Assembly (NCBI GenBank): GCA_016868195.1
Contig: VGHQ01000002.1
Coordinates: 124,001 to 188,000, forward strand
Length of the DNA: 64,000 nucleotides
DNA from: Betaproteobacteria bacterium
GTDB lineage: Bacteria > Pseudomonadota > Gammaproteobacteria > Burkholderiales > Methylophilaceae
Direction: 5' to 3'
Position 1 is the first letter of the stretch, and each line of letters starts with the position of its first letter. Shown piece by piece: positions 30,060 through 40,500 of this stretch. The translations under genes and the position numbers were made by a program. The notes beneath the pieces were generated by a model. That model saw only the letters and a list, made by a program, of their open reading frames with translations, was not told where the DNA came from and made no database searches.

Positions 30060-30617
30060 TTATAAAACGCGGTTTTTATATTCTAAAGTACGTGTATCAA
30101 TTTCAATTTTATCGCCTGTATTACAGAATAAAGGCACCATAACTTCAAAACCTGTATTGATTTTAGCTGGTTTCATGACTTTACCTGAAGTGTCGCCTTT
30201 AACAGCTGGCTCAGTATAGGTAATTTCTCGCGTTACAGAGTTTGGCAACTCTACAGATATCGCTTTGCCATTATAAAATTTTACTTCGCATGGCATGCCA
30301 TCTTCTAAGAAATTCAATGCTTCTGACATATTTTCAGCATCAACTTCATATTGATTATATTCACTATCCATAAAGACATAAGCAGGATCTGAGAAATAAG
30401 AATAAGTAACTTCTTTTTTATCTAAAACAATAACTTCAAATTTATCACTTGCGTTATATACGTTTTCATTAGGCGCTTCGGTGAGAAGATTTTTCATTTT
30501 CATCTTCACAACAGCTGAATTTCGACCTGATTTGTTATATTCAGTTTTTAATATGACCATAGGGTCAGTGCCAACCATAATAACGTTACCAGCGCGAAGC
30601 TCTTGAGCGATTTTCAT
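30060..30617 (-). CDS. efp: Elongation factor P
   Basis: Relieves ribosome stalling at consecutive prolines by binding between the P and E sites. It has three beta-barrel domains in 185 residues. The loop tip carries Arg32 (NKSGRNS), the arginine rhamnosylated by EarP, rather than the lysine modified by EpmA/EpmB. The adjacent upstream gene is indeed earP. An independent promoter is likely, with a perfect TATAAT about 42 bases before the ATG. The Shine-Dalgarno is AAGGAT. Confidence 0.97.
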   Translation of the reverse strand: MKIAQELRAGNVIMVGTDPMVILKTEYNKSGRNSAVVKMKMKNLLTEAPNENVYNASDKFEVIVLDKKEVTYSYFSDPAYVFMDSEYNQYEVDAENMSEALNFLEDGMPCEVKFYNGKAISVELPNSVTREITYTEPAVKGDTSGKVMKPAKINTGFEVMVPLFCNTGDKIEIDTRTLEYKNRVL

Positions 30618-30658
30618 AATATTGATCCTTGGGAATGCTTACCAAATAAAAGGGTGAG

Positions 30659-30687
30659 ATTATACTCGAAAATTATGTTTCATAACA
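30659..30687 (-). promoter_or_regulatory. Candidate efp promoter inside the earP 3' end
   Basis: On the minus strand a perfect TATAAT (30664-30659) lies about 42 bases before the efp start. A weak -35-like TGTTAT (30687-30682) sits 17 bases further up, within the last codons of earP. This would give efp, needed in large amounts, expression independent of greB-earP. Confidence 0.5.
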
Positions 30688-31773
30688 ATAATCGACCAAA
30701 CTCTCTACTAATGAAACCTCTTTAAAATAATTTTGACTTTGTTTTAATGTAAAAGCTTCTAAACGAGCTTTTTGCTTGAAAAAGTCACGCCATAAAACTT
30801 CGTTAAATTTGTTATTCGACCAGTCATCATGCATTTTAATTAAAATATCTGATAAATCCTTCTCGCATGCTTCGTAATAACGCCTCATAAAAGCCCTAAG
30901 TTTAATTAAATGAATATTATTTACTTGAATATAAGGTTGCCAAATAAAAGGTTTGCCTGCCCAAATTGCTCTAGTCCAGCTATCTTCTCCCCTCACAAAA
31001 TTAAGATCACATGACCAAAGTAGGCTATCAAAATCATCATGATTTAAAAATGGATAAGGAATGATATGAATAAATTGATAATTATTTTTTAGCTTTAAAA
31101 GATCAAATAGATATTGAGGTATAAAAAATTGTGCAGGATTCTTTAGACGATCTATAGCATCCAGAAAAACTTCAATTTTTTGTATTGGATAATAAAAGAG
31201 TGATATAGAATATAATTCAGAATCTCCGCCTAGGGACTGAATAAACTTTTTGCGTCTAGATTGATCAAAAGCCTCTCGGCGAGTCAACAACCCCTTTTCA
31301 CGAATAAGACCACCCGTTTGATTAGTAAAGCCAGGATAGAAGAAAGTTTTAATAAGTCCCGATTCAGGATCGATAGAAGGTTTTAAATGGAAGTTATCTA
31401 CCCAAGGCTCGGCTGATAAATATTCAATCGCAATATATTTAGACTTTCTCAGCTTAATAAGCGTTTTATAGCTATGTGGCAAATCTATATTAAAAAGGTT
31501 AAACACAAAATCTGGAGGAGGCGGAAGTGATGTTGAGTCTTCACTAAAATCACAATGACAAATATTGATTCCATTAATCGTTTGTTTTTGCAGGGAAAGA
31601 TCGATTGAAGGTATCAATCTCTTGGCAGTTACAAGATCGTCAACGAGAAGATGCACCTCAATATTAAAATCAACCTTAAGCTGCTTTGCAATTCGCCAAG
31701 CAACGCCAATATCCCCAAAAAAATCAATCACCTTACATGTTAAGTGGCACACGATAGGACTTTTATTACTCAT
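30673..31773 (-). CDS. earP: EF-P arginine rhamnosyltransferase
   Basis: Transfers rhamnose from dTDP-rhamnose to Arg32 of EF-P, activating it. It is a GT-B glycosyltransferase of the DUF2331 family, 366 residues. Recognisable parts are the N-terminal CKVIDFFGDIGVAWRIAKQL (carrying the catalytic aspartate), FFYPGFTNQTGGLIRE, and the C-terminal nucleotide-sugar site FVRGEDSWTRAIWAGKPFIWQ. It is directly upstream of efp, whose Arg32 is present, so the pair is self-consistent. Its start overlaps the greB 3' end by 8 bases. The dTDP-rhamnose genes (rmlABCD) are not in the window. Confidence 0.96.
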   Translation of the reverse strand: MSNKSPIVCHLTCKVIDFFGDIGVAWRIAKQLKVDFNIEVHLLVDDLVTAKRLIPSIDLSLQKQTINGINICHCDFSEDSTSLPPPPDFVFNLFNIDLPHSYKTLIKLRKSKYIAIEYLSAEPWVDNFHLKPSIDPESGLIKTFFYPGFTNQTGGLIREKGLLTRREAFDQSRRKKFIQSLGGDSELYSISLFYYPIQKIEVFLDAIDRLKNPAQFFIPQYLFDLLKLKNNYQFIHIIPYPFLNHDDFDSLLWSCDLNFVRGEDSWTRAIWAGKPFIWQPYIQVNNIHLIKLRAFMRRYYEACEKDLSDILIKMHDDWSNNKFNEVLWRDFFKQKARLEAFTLKQSQNYFKEVSLVESLVDYCYET

Positions 31774-32251
31774 GGTAAGCTACATCAATAATTCTAAATT
31801 TCACTATACCTCCAGGAGTTTCAACTTTCACTTCATCATCTAAGTTTTTACCTAAAAGGGCTTTAGCAATAGGTGATACCCAACTAATAAAGCCTTTTTC
31901 TGTATCAATTTCATCTTCCCCTACAATACGATAATAATGCTCCGAATCATCTGATTCATTAATTAAAGTTACCCATGCGCCAAAAAAAATCTTCTCTTGT
32001 TGCTCTTGCGCCGAGGGATCAATTACTACCGCTTCATCAATGCGACCGAATAAAAATTTAGCTCTTGCATCAATTTGGCGTAAGCGCTTCTTTCCGTAGA
32101 TATAATCTCCGTTCTCACTCCGATCGCCATTACTTGCAGCCCATGAAACATCAGCTACAATCTTAGGTCGATCAACTTTAACTAAAAAATCGAGCTCATC
32201 TTTTAGGCGCTGATATCCTTGCTTAGTAATGTAATTTTTACGCTCTGTCAT
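31766..32251 (-). CDS. greB: Transcription elongation factor GreB
   Basis: Rescues backtracked RNA polymerase by stimulating transcript cleavage in the secondary channel. The N-terminal coiled coil carries the acidic tip and basic patch in SNGDRSENGDYIYGKKRLRQID. The C-terminal FKBP-like domain contains KIFFGAWVTL and SPIAKALLGK. WAASNGDRSENGDY and the 161-residue length favour GreB over GreA. It overlaps earP by 8 bases. It is divergent from the AddB-like gene, with 43 bases between starts. Confidence 0.93.
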   Translation of the reverse strand: MTERKNYITKQGYQRLKDELDFLVKVDRPKIVADVSWAASNGDRSENGDYIYGKKRLRQIDARAKFLFGRIDEAVVIDPSAQEQQEKIFFGAWVTLINESDDSEHYYRIVGEDEIDTEKGFISWVSPIAKALLGKNLDDEVKVETPGGIVKFRIIDVAYHE

Positions 32252-32294
32252 ATTTTTTAATAATAATTAACGGGGTTAAGTTTACAATAGAAGC

Positions 32295-34895
32295 ATGCAT
32301 TCTGAGCAAAAGCCTATCTACCTCTGCCGCAATTCAAAAGAAGCTTATAAATTAAGCCAACATTTTGATTCAAAAGAAAAGGTATGGGCGCTTCATGACT
32401 TTATCAATAGCCTCTTTAAAAAACACCCAAATATCAAGATGCCATATCGGGTTCTTAATGGGATTGAAGAAAAATTGTTATGGGAAAGTAGTATTAAGCA
32501 ATATAAAAAATCATTTTTTGATTTATCAAACATTGAAAACTTAAGTGAAACCGCAATGCAGGCCAATCGTCTCATTGATCAATTTAATATTAGTGAAAAT
32601 ACTTTAAAAAGTGAAGAGCGTAGTGAAGAACATGCATTTTTTAACGCTTGGCGCCTGCTTTTTAAAAAATACTGTAGCGATAAAAATGTTATCACTTTTA
32701 ATAATCTTTTAAAGATAAGTGAAGAACATATTAAAAATGGCGATATTTCAATTGAACACCCTATTTGTTTAGTTAATTTTGAAATAACAACACCTCTTGA
32801 AGATTCTTTTATTGAAGCATGTAAAACTCAAGTTGATATAGAGCTTTTTAAAGCGCTACAAATAGAGCCATATATTGAGTCACGTGTATTTCTTAATGAA
32901 GAACATGAAAGCATGCAGATTGTCGATTGGTGCAAAACACAAATAGAAAATAACAAAAAGATATTGATTGTGACGCCGCAACTCGATCAAATTATCGATC
33001 GCCTCACAAGTATGCTTGATAAAACATTTCATCCTGAAACATTTAACCCAAGTCTCTCTCAAAAAAAAAGAATTTATCAGTTCTCCTTGAATGCTCCCTT
33101 ATTTCATTTATCTACGATTTATTTAAACCTAAAATTAATAGAATTAGCTGCGAGAGGCACCTCTAAGATCAATGAGCTTAAAAACATCCTGAGTCATAGT
33201 GGCTGGTCAGATAGCAAAGAGTTATGTCAACGCTACAAGCTCATTAAATACCTAGAAAGAAAACGAAGGGGCAATCTATCAGTTAAAGATCTCATTGAGA
33301 TGTCTGAGTTAATTGAAGGCTTAAATAATGAAATACCATTCCTAAAAATACATTTAAATCACATACATGCTTCACATCATGAATGGCGAACAAAAAGAAG
33401 TCCTTCAGAATGGATTAAAACATTTGAGGAGTATTTAAAGAATATTCAATCTGGTTTATTAGCTCCAAAAGATTCCTTTGAAGAGAGTGTTTATGAGGCA
33501 TGGAACAAAACTAACGAAATGATATCTTCATTAGATAATCTGATGGGTGAAATATCCATCCAAGAGATACTAGATATTTTTCAGTATTACCTTAAAAAAA
33601 CCACTCACCAACACAAACATCAAGGCAATTTTAAAATTGATATTTTAGGTTTTCATGAAACAACTTATGAAAATTATGACGCTACGTGGATTATGAATTT
33701 AAATGAACATCACTGGCCTACGCCTTATCAGTACAATCCATTTATACCAATAAAAATTCAGCATGATAGGCATATCAACACCCATGAAAAACGTCATTTA
33801 AATGCCTCAAAGATTTTAGATAAATTTACCCGTACATCACCTTTTGTAACACTTTCGTATGCCAAAAAAATGGGCGAAGAAGAGATATTTCCATCACCAA
33901 CATTACATGACTTTATATCTTCGAAATTACTTGAAGATATCAATTTTAAATTTAAAAAAAATGAATTTAATCATGAATTTATAGAATATATTGAAGACAG
34001 CATATCAAGTAATATTGAAGTGCAGCAGACGGTTAAATCGGGCATAAAATTACTTGAAGCACAATCCATCTGCCCTGCTTGGGCATTTTATGAGTTTAGA
34101 CTTGGCGCCAGAAAAATAGAAGAAGAAGATGAGGAAAATTTAACTACTAGATTACGCGGAAATCTCTTTCATAAAACCTTAGAACAATTCTGGACGGAAA
34201 ATAAATCAGCCTCTCTCGTAAGCGCTTTAAATGAAAAAGAGCTGTCAAAAAAAATACAGTGGATTGCACATAAAAATATATCTATAGAAAAGAAAAAATA
34301 CCCTAGAATCTTGCCTGAATTTTTTAATATCGAAGAAATACGCTTAATAAGCTATCTTGAAAAATGGATTCAACATGAATTAAAAAGAGGGGATTTTGAA
34401 GTTAAAGAGACGGAAAAAAATATACCTATTCATTTAGGTTGCCTTAACTTTAATATCAAAATTGATCGTATCGATGAAGTGAATCAAAACATCATTGTGA
34501 TTGATTACAAATCCGGGGCAACAAAAAATCTAAACGAATGGTTTTTAAATGTTTATGGTGAGCTCCAGATGCCCTTTTATGCCCTCTTTGCCTCAAATAA
34601 ACCTATTGATGCCATTGCGATTGGCATTGTTAATTCACCAAAACCTCAATGGATTGGTATCGGTCGACATAGAGGTCTGCTTCAAGGCATCAAAGATGCT
34701 AATGCTACCGAGTACCAATCTTGGGATAATTTAATCAGCTTCTGGAAATACCGTATTGATGAGGCTAGTAAAAGTTACGAATCAGGCAACGCAGCTATCA
34801 AATTTACGCGCGAAAAAGACATGGCTTATTGTCAGGTTAAGCCAATCTTAAGGCTTCCTGAACGAATACTTCAATTTGAGCAAACTAAGCAATGA
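32295..34895 (+). CDS. PD-(D/E)XK nuclease family recombination protein (AddB-like)
   Basis: An 866-residue protein whose C-terminal region is a RecB-family nuclease: LRGNLFHKTLEQFW, KIDRIDEVNQNIIVIDYKSG (the D and E/DxK metal and lysine residues) and EWFLNVYGELQMPFYALFA. The N-terminal two thirds is helicase-fold-like but has no Walker A, as in AddB. It lacks the C-x2-C-x5-C cluster that staples the iron-sulfur site in classical AddB; only single cysteines (SICPAWAFYEF and AYCQVKP) remain. It overlaps the helicase gene by 4 bases (ATGA). Together they probably process double-strand-break ends in place of RecBCD. Confidence 0.82.
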   Translation: MHSEQKPIYLCRNSKEAYKLSQHFDSKEKVWALHDFINSLFKKHPNIKMPYRVLNGIEEKLLWESSIKQYKKSFFDLSNIENLSETAMQANRLIDQFNISENTLKSEERSEEHAFFNAWRLLFKKYCSDKNVITFNNLLKISEEHIKNGDISIEHPICLVNFEITTPLEDSFIEACKTQVDIELFKALQIEPYIESRVFLNEEHESMQIVDWCKTQIENNKKILIVTPQLDQIIDRLTSMLDKTFHPETFNPSLSQKKRIYQFSLNAPLFHLSTIYLNLKLIELAARGTSKINELKNILSHSGWSDSKELCQRYKLIKYLERKRRGNLSVKDLIEMSELIEGLNNEIPFLKIHLNHIHASHHEWRTKRSPSEWIKTFEEYLKNIQSGLLAPKDSFEESVYEAWNKTNEMISSLDNLMGEISIQEILDIFQYYLKKTTHQHKHQGNFKIDILGFHETTYENYDATWIMNLNEHHWPTPYQYNPFIPIKIQHDRHINTHEKRHLNASKILDKFTRTSPFVTLSYAKKMGEEEIFPSPTLHDFISSKLLEDINFKFKKNEFNHEFIEYIEDSISSNIEVQQTVKSGIKLLEAQSICPAWAFYEFRLGARKIEEEDEENLTTRLRGNLFHKTLEQFWTENKSASLVSALNEKELSKKIQWIAHKNISIEKKKYPRILPEFFNIEEIRLISYLEKWIQHELKRGDFEVKETEKNIPIHLGCLNFNIKIDRIDEVNQNIIVIDYKSGATKNLNEWFLNVYGELQMPFYALFASNKPIDAIAIGIVNSPKPQWIGIGRHRGLLQGIKDANATEYQSWDNLISFWKYRIDEASKSYESGNAAIKFTREKDMAYCQVKPILRLPERILQFEQTKQ

Positions 34896-37534
34896 GCGAC
34901 ATCCAATTAAGACAAAGAGCTCTTGATTTACGCTCATTTATTGTTGAAGCTCCGGCAGGTTCTGGTAAAACAAGGTTACTCACGGATCGGTATTTAAAAC
35001 TTCTCACTATTGTTGATATGCCCGAAGAAATTGTAGCCATTACCTTCACAAAGAAAGCGGCTTCAGAGATGAAGTCAAAAATCCTAGAGCGCATTAAAAA
35101 AGGCGACAGTCCTTTTGCTCAGACAATTCTAAAGCGCTCAAAAGAAAAAGGCTGGGGCATTGAGTACGATCTATCGCGACTTAAAGTGATGACTATTGAT
35201 AAATTCTGTCATAACGTAGTCAGTCAAATTCCTATATTAAGCAAAATGGGTGATAAACCCAATATCACTGATACTCCTGAAAAGTTTTACGAAGAATCTG
35301 TTAAACAAACATTACAGAATAAAGAGAGCATGGAAGACATTAAAATTGTCTTTGCTCATTATGATAATGAATATGAAAAAATTAATCGTCGTTTAATCGC
35401 GATGATGTCAATTAGAGATCAGTGGAAATCTAGATGCCATGCTCTTATTCAAAAATCAAATGGGAAAATTGTCGAAGAAAGCAATGCATACCTTGAGCAT
35501 TTAATTAAACCTATTTATCAAAAAATTAAAGATTCACTAAATCATGATCAGCTAAATGATCTTATACAGGTGCTTCATTACCTTGAAAATATAAAGCTTA
35601 GAGGAGATATAAAGCTAGGAAACAAAAATAGCTTTAATTTTGATGCAGAAGAAATTTCTTTATGGCAAACAATCACACAAATATTATATACAGATAAAAG
35701 TACTAGACGAGTTTCAATTGCAGCCCGAGAAGGATTCAAAAATGATGAAGAAGGTCAAATTTATAAGGCTAAATGTCTCAATCTACCTAATATAGATTGC
35801 ATAATAGGCACTAAAGATATGCCAGAGCCTATAAATGAAGCGTATGTCATAAAACTTAAATCTATTGCGAACCTTCTTCTTCAGTGTGAAAAAAGACTAA
35901 GGCAGCTATTTAGGCAGAATAATACAGTTGATTTTATTGAGATTATAGAAATAGCAAATGAAGCTCTTGGTAAAAATGATGCAGCAAGCGATCTCTTATT
36001 ATCTCTAGATTATAAAATTTCACATTTACTTATTGATGAATTTCAAGATACGAGCAGAAGTCACTTTAATTTTTTAAAGAAAATAGTTGATGGCTGGGCA
36101 TATGAAGCACAGAAAACTATTTTCTGCGTGGGTGACCCTATGCAATCCATCTATAAATTCAGAGAGGCTGATGTCAGCATTTTTATTGAAGCTAAAAAAT
36201 ATGGCTTCTATACAATTCCTTTAGAAACTATAAGGCTTGAAGATAATTGGCGATCTTCCTCCCTTATCGTGAATGAAGTAAATGAGATATTTGAAAAAAT
36301 ACTCCCAAAAGAAGACTCAATTCCACAAGGCAATGTAAGTTACAAGCCTTTTTTCTCAGCAAAAAAAGAAAGTGATACCGGTGCAAGTGAATTCAAATTT
36401 CATGCATTAACATTTGATGAAGGTACTGATATTGATACTGAGGAAGCAAAATATGTATGTAATTTAATTGATACATTTCCTGAAAATGAAAAAATTGCCA
36501 TTCTCACAAGATCAAGAAGTCACCTTTCAGAATTAATTAATTACATTCGCAAATTTAAACCTGCCTTAAAATTTAATGCCGTAGAAATTGATGCATTAGA
36601 TCAACATCAATCAATTCAGGATATCCTTTCTTTAAGCTACGCTATGCTTGATTTAAGCGACAGAATTCATTGGCTTGCAATTCTCAGGGCTCCATGGTGT
36701 GGCATTACACTTAAGGATTTAGTCTTACTTTTTCAAGATGATCATTCATCCACTGTGTGGGAAATTATTCATAATACAAACAAAATGAATAATATTTCTG
36801 CTGATGGAAAAAAAAGGATCAACCGACTAGTTAATATACTTAATGATGCATTTGAGCATCAAAATATGACACACATTAGAAGACTTATAGAATCAGTTTG
36901 GATAAATTTAGGTGGAGAAAAATGCCTTCATCACCCAAATGATATCGTAGATATCAATAAGTTTTTCGATATTTTACAAACATCGAGCACACCTATAGCT
37001 ATTGATTTTGAATTAGTCGAATATCAAATTACAAAAACATACTTATCAGACATTACATCAGCCGAAGAGCGTATACAATTTTTCACGATTCATAAAGCTA
37101 AAGGCCTTGAATTCGATACAGTAATTATTCCATCATTAAATTCAACTACACGCTCAACAGACAAAAAAATGATTGTATCTGATAGTTTCATCAAAAATAA
37201 TCATATTTGCCATATCACAGCATTTAGTGAACCAGATAACAAATTACCTCACTTACATAATCTTATTTATAACATTGAAAAAAATAAGGAAGAAAATGAA
37301 TTGAAAAGATTACTTTATGTTGCTATGACAAGAGCAAAAATGAAACTTCACCTTATAGGTTCTATAGTATTTAAAGATGAAATGAAGGCTGCTTCAAATT
37401 CATTTCTGGCTATGCTTTGGGATATCTACGGCAGGAATTTTAAGGAAGCAAAACCTATAACAAACATTAAAATAGAATCGCCGAATAGTAAAATTGAGGA
37501 CTTTGTACCAAAACTTATGCGATTGAAAATTTAG
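34892..37534 (+). CDS. UvrD/RecB-family helicase (AddA-like), no C-terminal nuclease domain
   Basis: An 880-residue superfamily-1A helicase. Walker A is EAPAGSGKTRLLTDRYL at the N-terminus, followed by VAITFTKKAASEM (motif Ia), LLIDEFQDTSRSH (Walker B/motif II), GDPMQSIYKFREAD (III), FFTIHKAKGLEFDTVIIP (V) and LLYVAMTRAKMKL (VI, near residue 810). Only about 70 residues follow motif VI, so the nuclease domain of RecB/AddA is missing and the only nuclease is in the overlapping partner gene. It overlaps that gene by 4 bases and overlaps the convergent mfd 3' end by 4. Confidence 0.86.
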   Translation: MSDIQLRQRALDLRSFIVEAPAGSGKTRLLTDRYLKLLTIVDMPEEIVAITFTKKAASEMKSKILERIKKGDSPFAQTILKRSKEKGWGIEYDLSRLKVMTIDKFCHNVVSQIPILSKMGDKPNITDTPEKFYEESVKQTLQNKESMEDIKIVFAHYDNEYEKINRRLIAMMSIRDQWKSRCHALIQKSNGKIVEESNAYLEHLIKPIYQKIKDSLNHDQLNDLIQVLHYLENIKLRGDIKLGNKNSFNFDAEEISLWQTITQILYTDKSTRRVSIAAREGFKNDEEGQIYKAKCLNLPNIDCIIGTKDMPEPINEAYVIKLKSIANLLLQCEKRLRQLFRQNNTVDFIEIIEIANEALGKNDAASDLLLSLDYKISHLLIDEFQDTSRSHFNFLKKIVDGWAYEAQKTIFCVGDPMQSIYKFREADVSIFIEAKKYGFYTIPLETIRLEDNWRSSSLIVNEVNEIFEKILPKEDSIPQGNVSYKPFFSAKKESDTGASEFKFHALTFDEGTDIDTEEAKYVCNLIDTFPENEKIAILTRSRSHLSELINYIRKFKPALKFNAVEIDALDQHQSIQDILSLSYAMLDLSDRIHWLAILRAPWCGITLKDLVLLFQDDHSSTVWEIIHNTNKMNNISADGKKRINRLVNILNDAFEHQNMTHIRRLIESVWINLGGEKCLHHPNDIVDINKFFDILQTSSTPIAIDFELVEYQITKTYLSDITSAEERIQFFTIHKAKGLEFDTVIIPSLNSTTRSTDKKMIVSDSFIKNNHICHITAFSEPDNKLPHLHNLIYNIEKNKEENELKRLLYVAMTRAKMKLHLIGSIVFKDEMKAASNSFLAMLWDIYGRNFKEAKPITNIKIESPNSKIEDFVPKLMRLKI

Positions 37535-40500
37535 ATTGAAATTTTTTTTAAAAAATCTTTAATGAATTTAACTCTTTCTAAAATATCAAAATTCGTGACA
37601 CCTATTTTAATTTTATCCGGACCATTCATGCGATACCGCTTATCCTCGCTCAGAAGTTTAATAAGCTTTAGTGGGTCCATTTTACTGTCGCTTGCAAAGG
37701 TAATTTGAATTGAAGTGTCACTAGCATCTATTTTTTTAATATCGAGATGTTGAATAAAAATTCTTAAATCATGAAAAGAAATAAGTGATTGCGTTTGTTC
37801 AGGCATGACACCAAAACGATCTATCAACTCCTCTTTCATTTCCATTAACGCCTCATGATCATTGAGTCCTGATAAACGTTTATATAGCACAAGTCTTTCA
37901 TTGATATCACCACAATAACTATTTGTAATAATTGCCGGCGTATGCAGATTAATTTCGGTATTTTTTTGAATTGGATTATCGAGACTTAATTTTTTGCCTA
38001 ATTTGAGTTGCTTAACAGCATAGTTCAACATATCGACATAAAGATTAAATCCAATTTCGTGCATTTGGCCACTTTGATTATCCCCTAGAAGCTCTCCGGC
38101 GCCCCGAATTTCCAGATCATGAATGGCAAGATAATATCCAGCTCCTAAATCTTCTAAAAGTTGAATAGCTTCTAATCGTTTTTGAGCATGACTACTAATT
38201 TTTGTGTCCGGATCAACAAGTAAATAAGCGTATGCTTGATGGTGAGATCTTCCTACCCTGCCCCTAAGTTGATGAAGTTGTGCTAATCCAAACATGTCTG
38301 CGCGATTAATAATAATTGTATTCGCTGAAGGAATATCTATACCCGTTTCAATAATTGTCGTGCAAAGCAAAATATTAGCTTTTTGTTGATAAAAATCATG
38401 CATAACTCTTTCAAGTTCCCGCTCTCGCATTTGTCCATGAGCAATTTCAATTCTTGCTTCAGGTATTAATTTTTCTAATTTTTCTTTCATTGAAAGGATA
38501 GTTTCAACATCGTTATACAAGAAATAAACTTGGCCGCTACGATTAAATTCTCTTAAAATTGCTTCGCGAATAATGCCTTCCGAATAATTATTTACGAATG
38601 TTTTAATTGATAAGCGTTTCTGAGGGGGTGTAGAAATTATGGAAAATTCTCTCAAACCTTCCATAGCCATAGATAGTGTTCGAGGAATAGGTGTTGCCGT
38701 TAGAGTTAAGACATCAACTTCCGCGCGTACTGCCTTAAGTAATTCTTTTTGGCGGACGCCGAAACGGTGTTCTTCATCAATAATAATCAAACCTAAATTT
38801 TTAAATTTAATATCATTCTGAATAAGCCTATGTGTACCAATAATGATATCAATTTCACCATTTGCTAATTTTATAAGTGACTCAGCTTGTTCTTTTTTAG
38901 ATTTAAAACGAGAAATTTCTGCAATCTTAATGGGTGAATCTGAAAAACGATCCATAAAATTATTGTAGTGCTGCTCAGCAAGAAGTGTTGTCGGGACTAA
39001 TATTGCGACTTGTTTACCATCATTCGCTGCAATAAAAGCAGCTCTTAATGCTACCTCTGTTTTACCGAATCCTACATCACCACATATAAGACGATCCATA
39101 GGCTTTTGAGATTCCATATCATTGATGACTGCATTGATTGCTGATAATTGATCTTCTGTTTCTTCAAACGGGAATCCATCTGTGAATCTTTCATAGTCTT
39201 GTAAATTAATCTTAAAAGCATAGCCTTTCTTAATAGATCTTTGAGAATAGATATTTAAAAGATCAGCTGCAGTATCATGAATCTGCTTTAAAGCTTTCTT
39301 TTTTGCTTTATCCCATTGATCAGAACCTAACTTATGAAGAGGTGCAGTTTCTGCTGGCCCTCCAGAGTAGCGGGAGATAAGATCTAAATTAGATACAGGA
39401 ACGTAAAGTTTATCGTCTCCAAAATACTCTAAAAGTAAAAATTCACTTTCGCCTTCACCGAAATCTAAATTAAATAATCCCCTAAATCGCCCAACACCAT
39501 ATTGTTCATGAACAATTGGATCACTATCTTTTAACTCCGACAAGTCACGCACCATTGCATCACTTGAAAAGTTTTTATCGCGTTGACGCCTTTTTGCTTG
39601 CCGGACAGTATTCACATAAAGCTCAGACTCTGTAATTACAATATGTTCTGATGAAATATAGCCTTGATGAACTGGACTTACTGTTAATACAACTTGGTCA
39701 TTCATATTTAAAGATTCAGACCAACCATCTGCAGATTTAAACTTGATACCACCTACTTTTAAAAGCTCAGAAACGGTCTCTCGGCGACCTAAGCTATCAG
39801 CTAAAATAAAAATTTTTTTGGTATTTTCGGAAAGAAATTGATCAAGCTTTGCTAAAGGCTGAATATTTTTTCGATCAATAGATACATCTGGAATTTTCTC
39901 AAATATTTCCGGCCTTTTTAAATCGAATTGTTTATATACATTAATAGATTTGAAAAATTGATCTGATTTAAGTAAAAGATCTTTAGGTTCTAATATTGGG
40001 CGTTCAGCATCATAAGCAAATAATCGAAAGCGTTTCTCAGTTTCTTGCCAAAAATGATTACATGCATGATCAAGGTTACCGTGCTTATAAACAATAGTGT
40101 TATCAGAGAAATAGCTAAAAATATCACTCATCTCATCAAAAAATAAGGGCATGTACCACTCAATACCACCTATAGGAACCCCTTTACTAATTTCTTTATA
40201 GATCGAAGAGCGAGATGGATCTCCTTCAAAGCGTTCTCGGTAATTTTGTCTAAATGTACTGATTGATTTTTCATCCATTGGACATTCTCGCGCAGGGAGT
40301 AATTTAATTTCATTTACAGGATAAAGTGTTCTTTGGGAGTCAACATCGAATGTTCGAATAGAATCAATCTCATCACCAAAAAAATCTAAACGATATGGAA
40401 CTATGCTTCCCATAGGAAATAAATCAATTAAACTGCCTCTCACTGAAAACTCGCCTGGAGCTATTACGCGAACAACATTCATATAACCATTTAGTATTAG

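Noticed and set aside
30058-30082. AAAAC-GCG-GTTTT hairpin at the tldD/efp junction as a bidirectional terminator
   Set aside because: The stem is short and A/T only apart from one pair, and it lies in the efp coding end; too weak to call.
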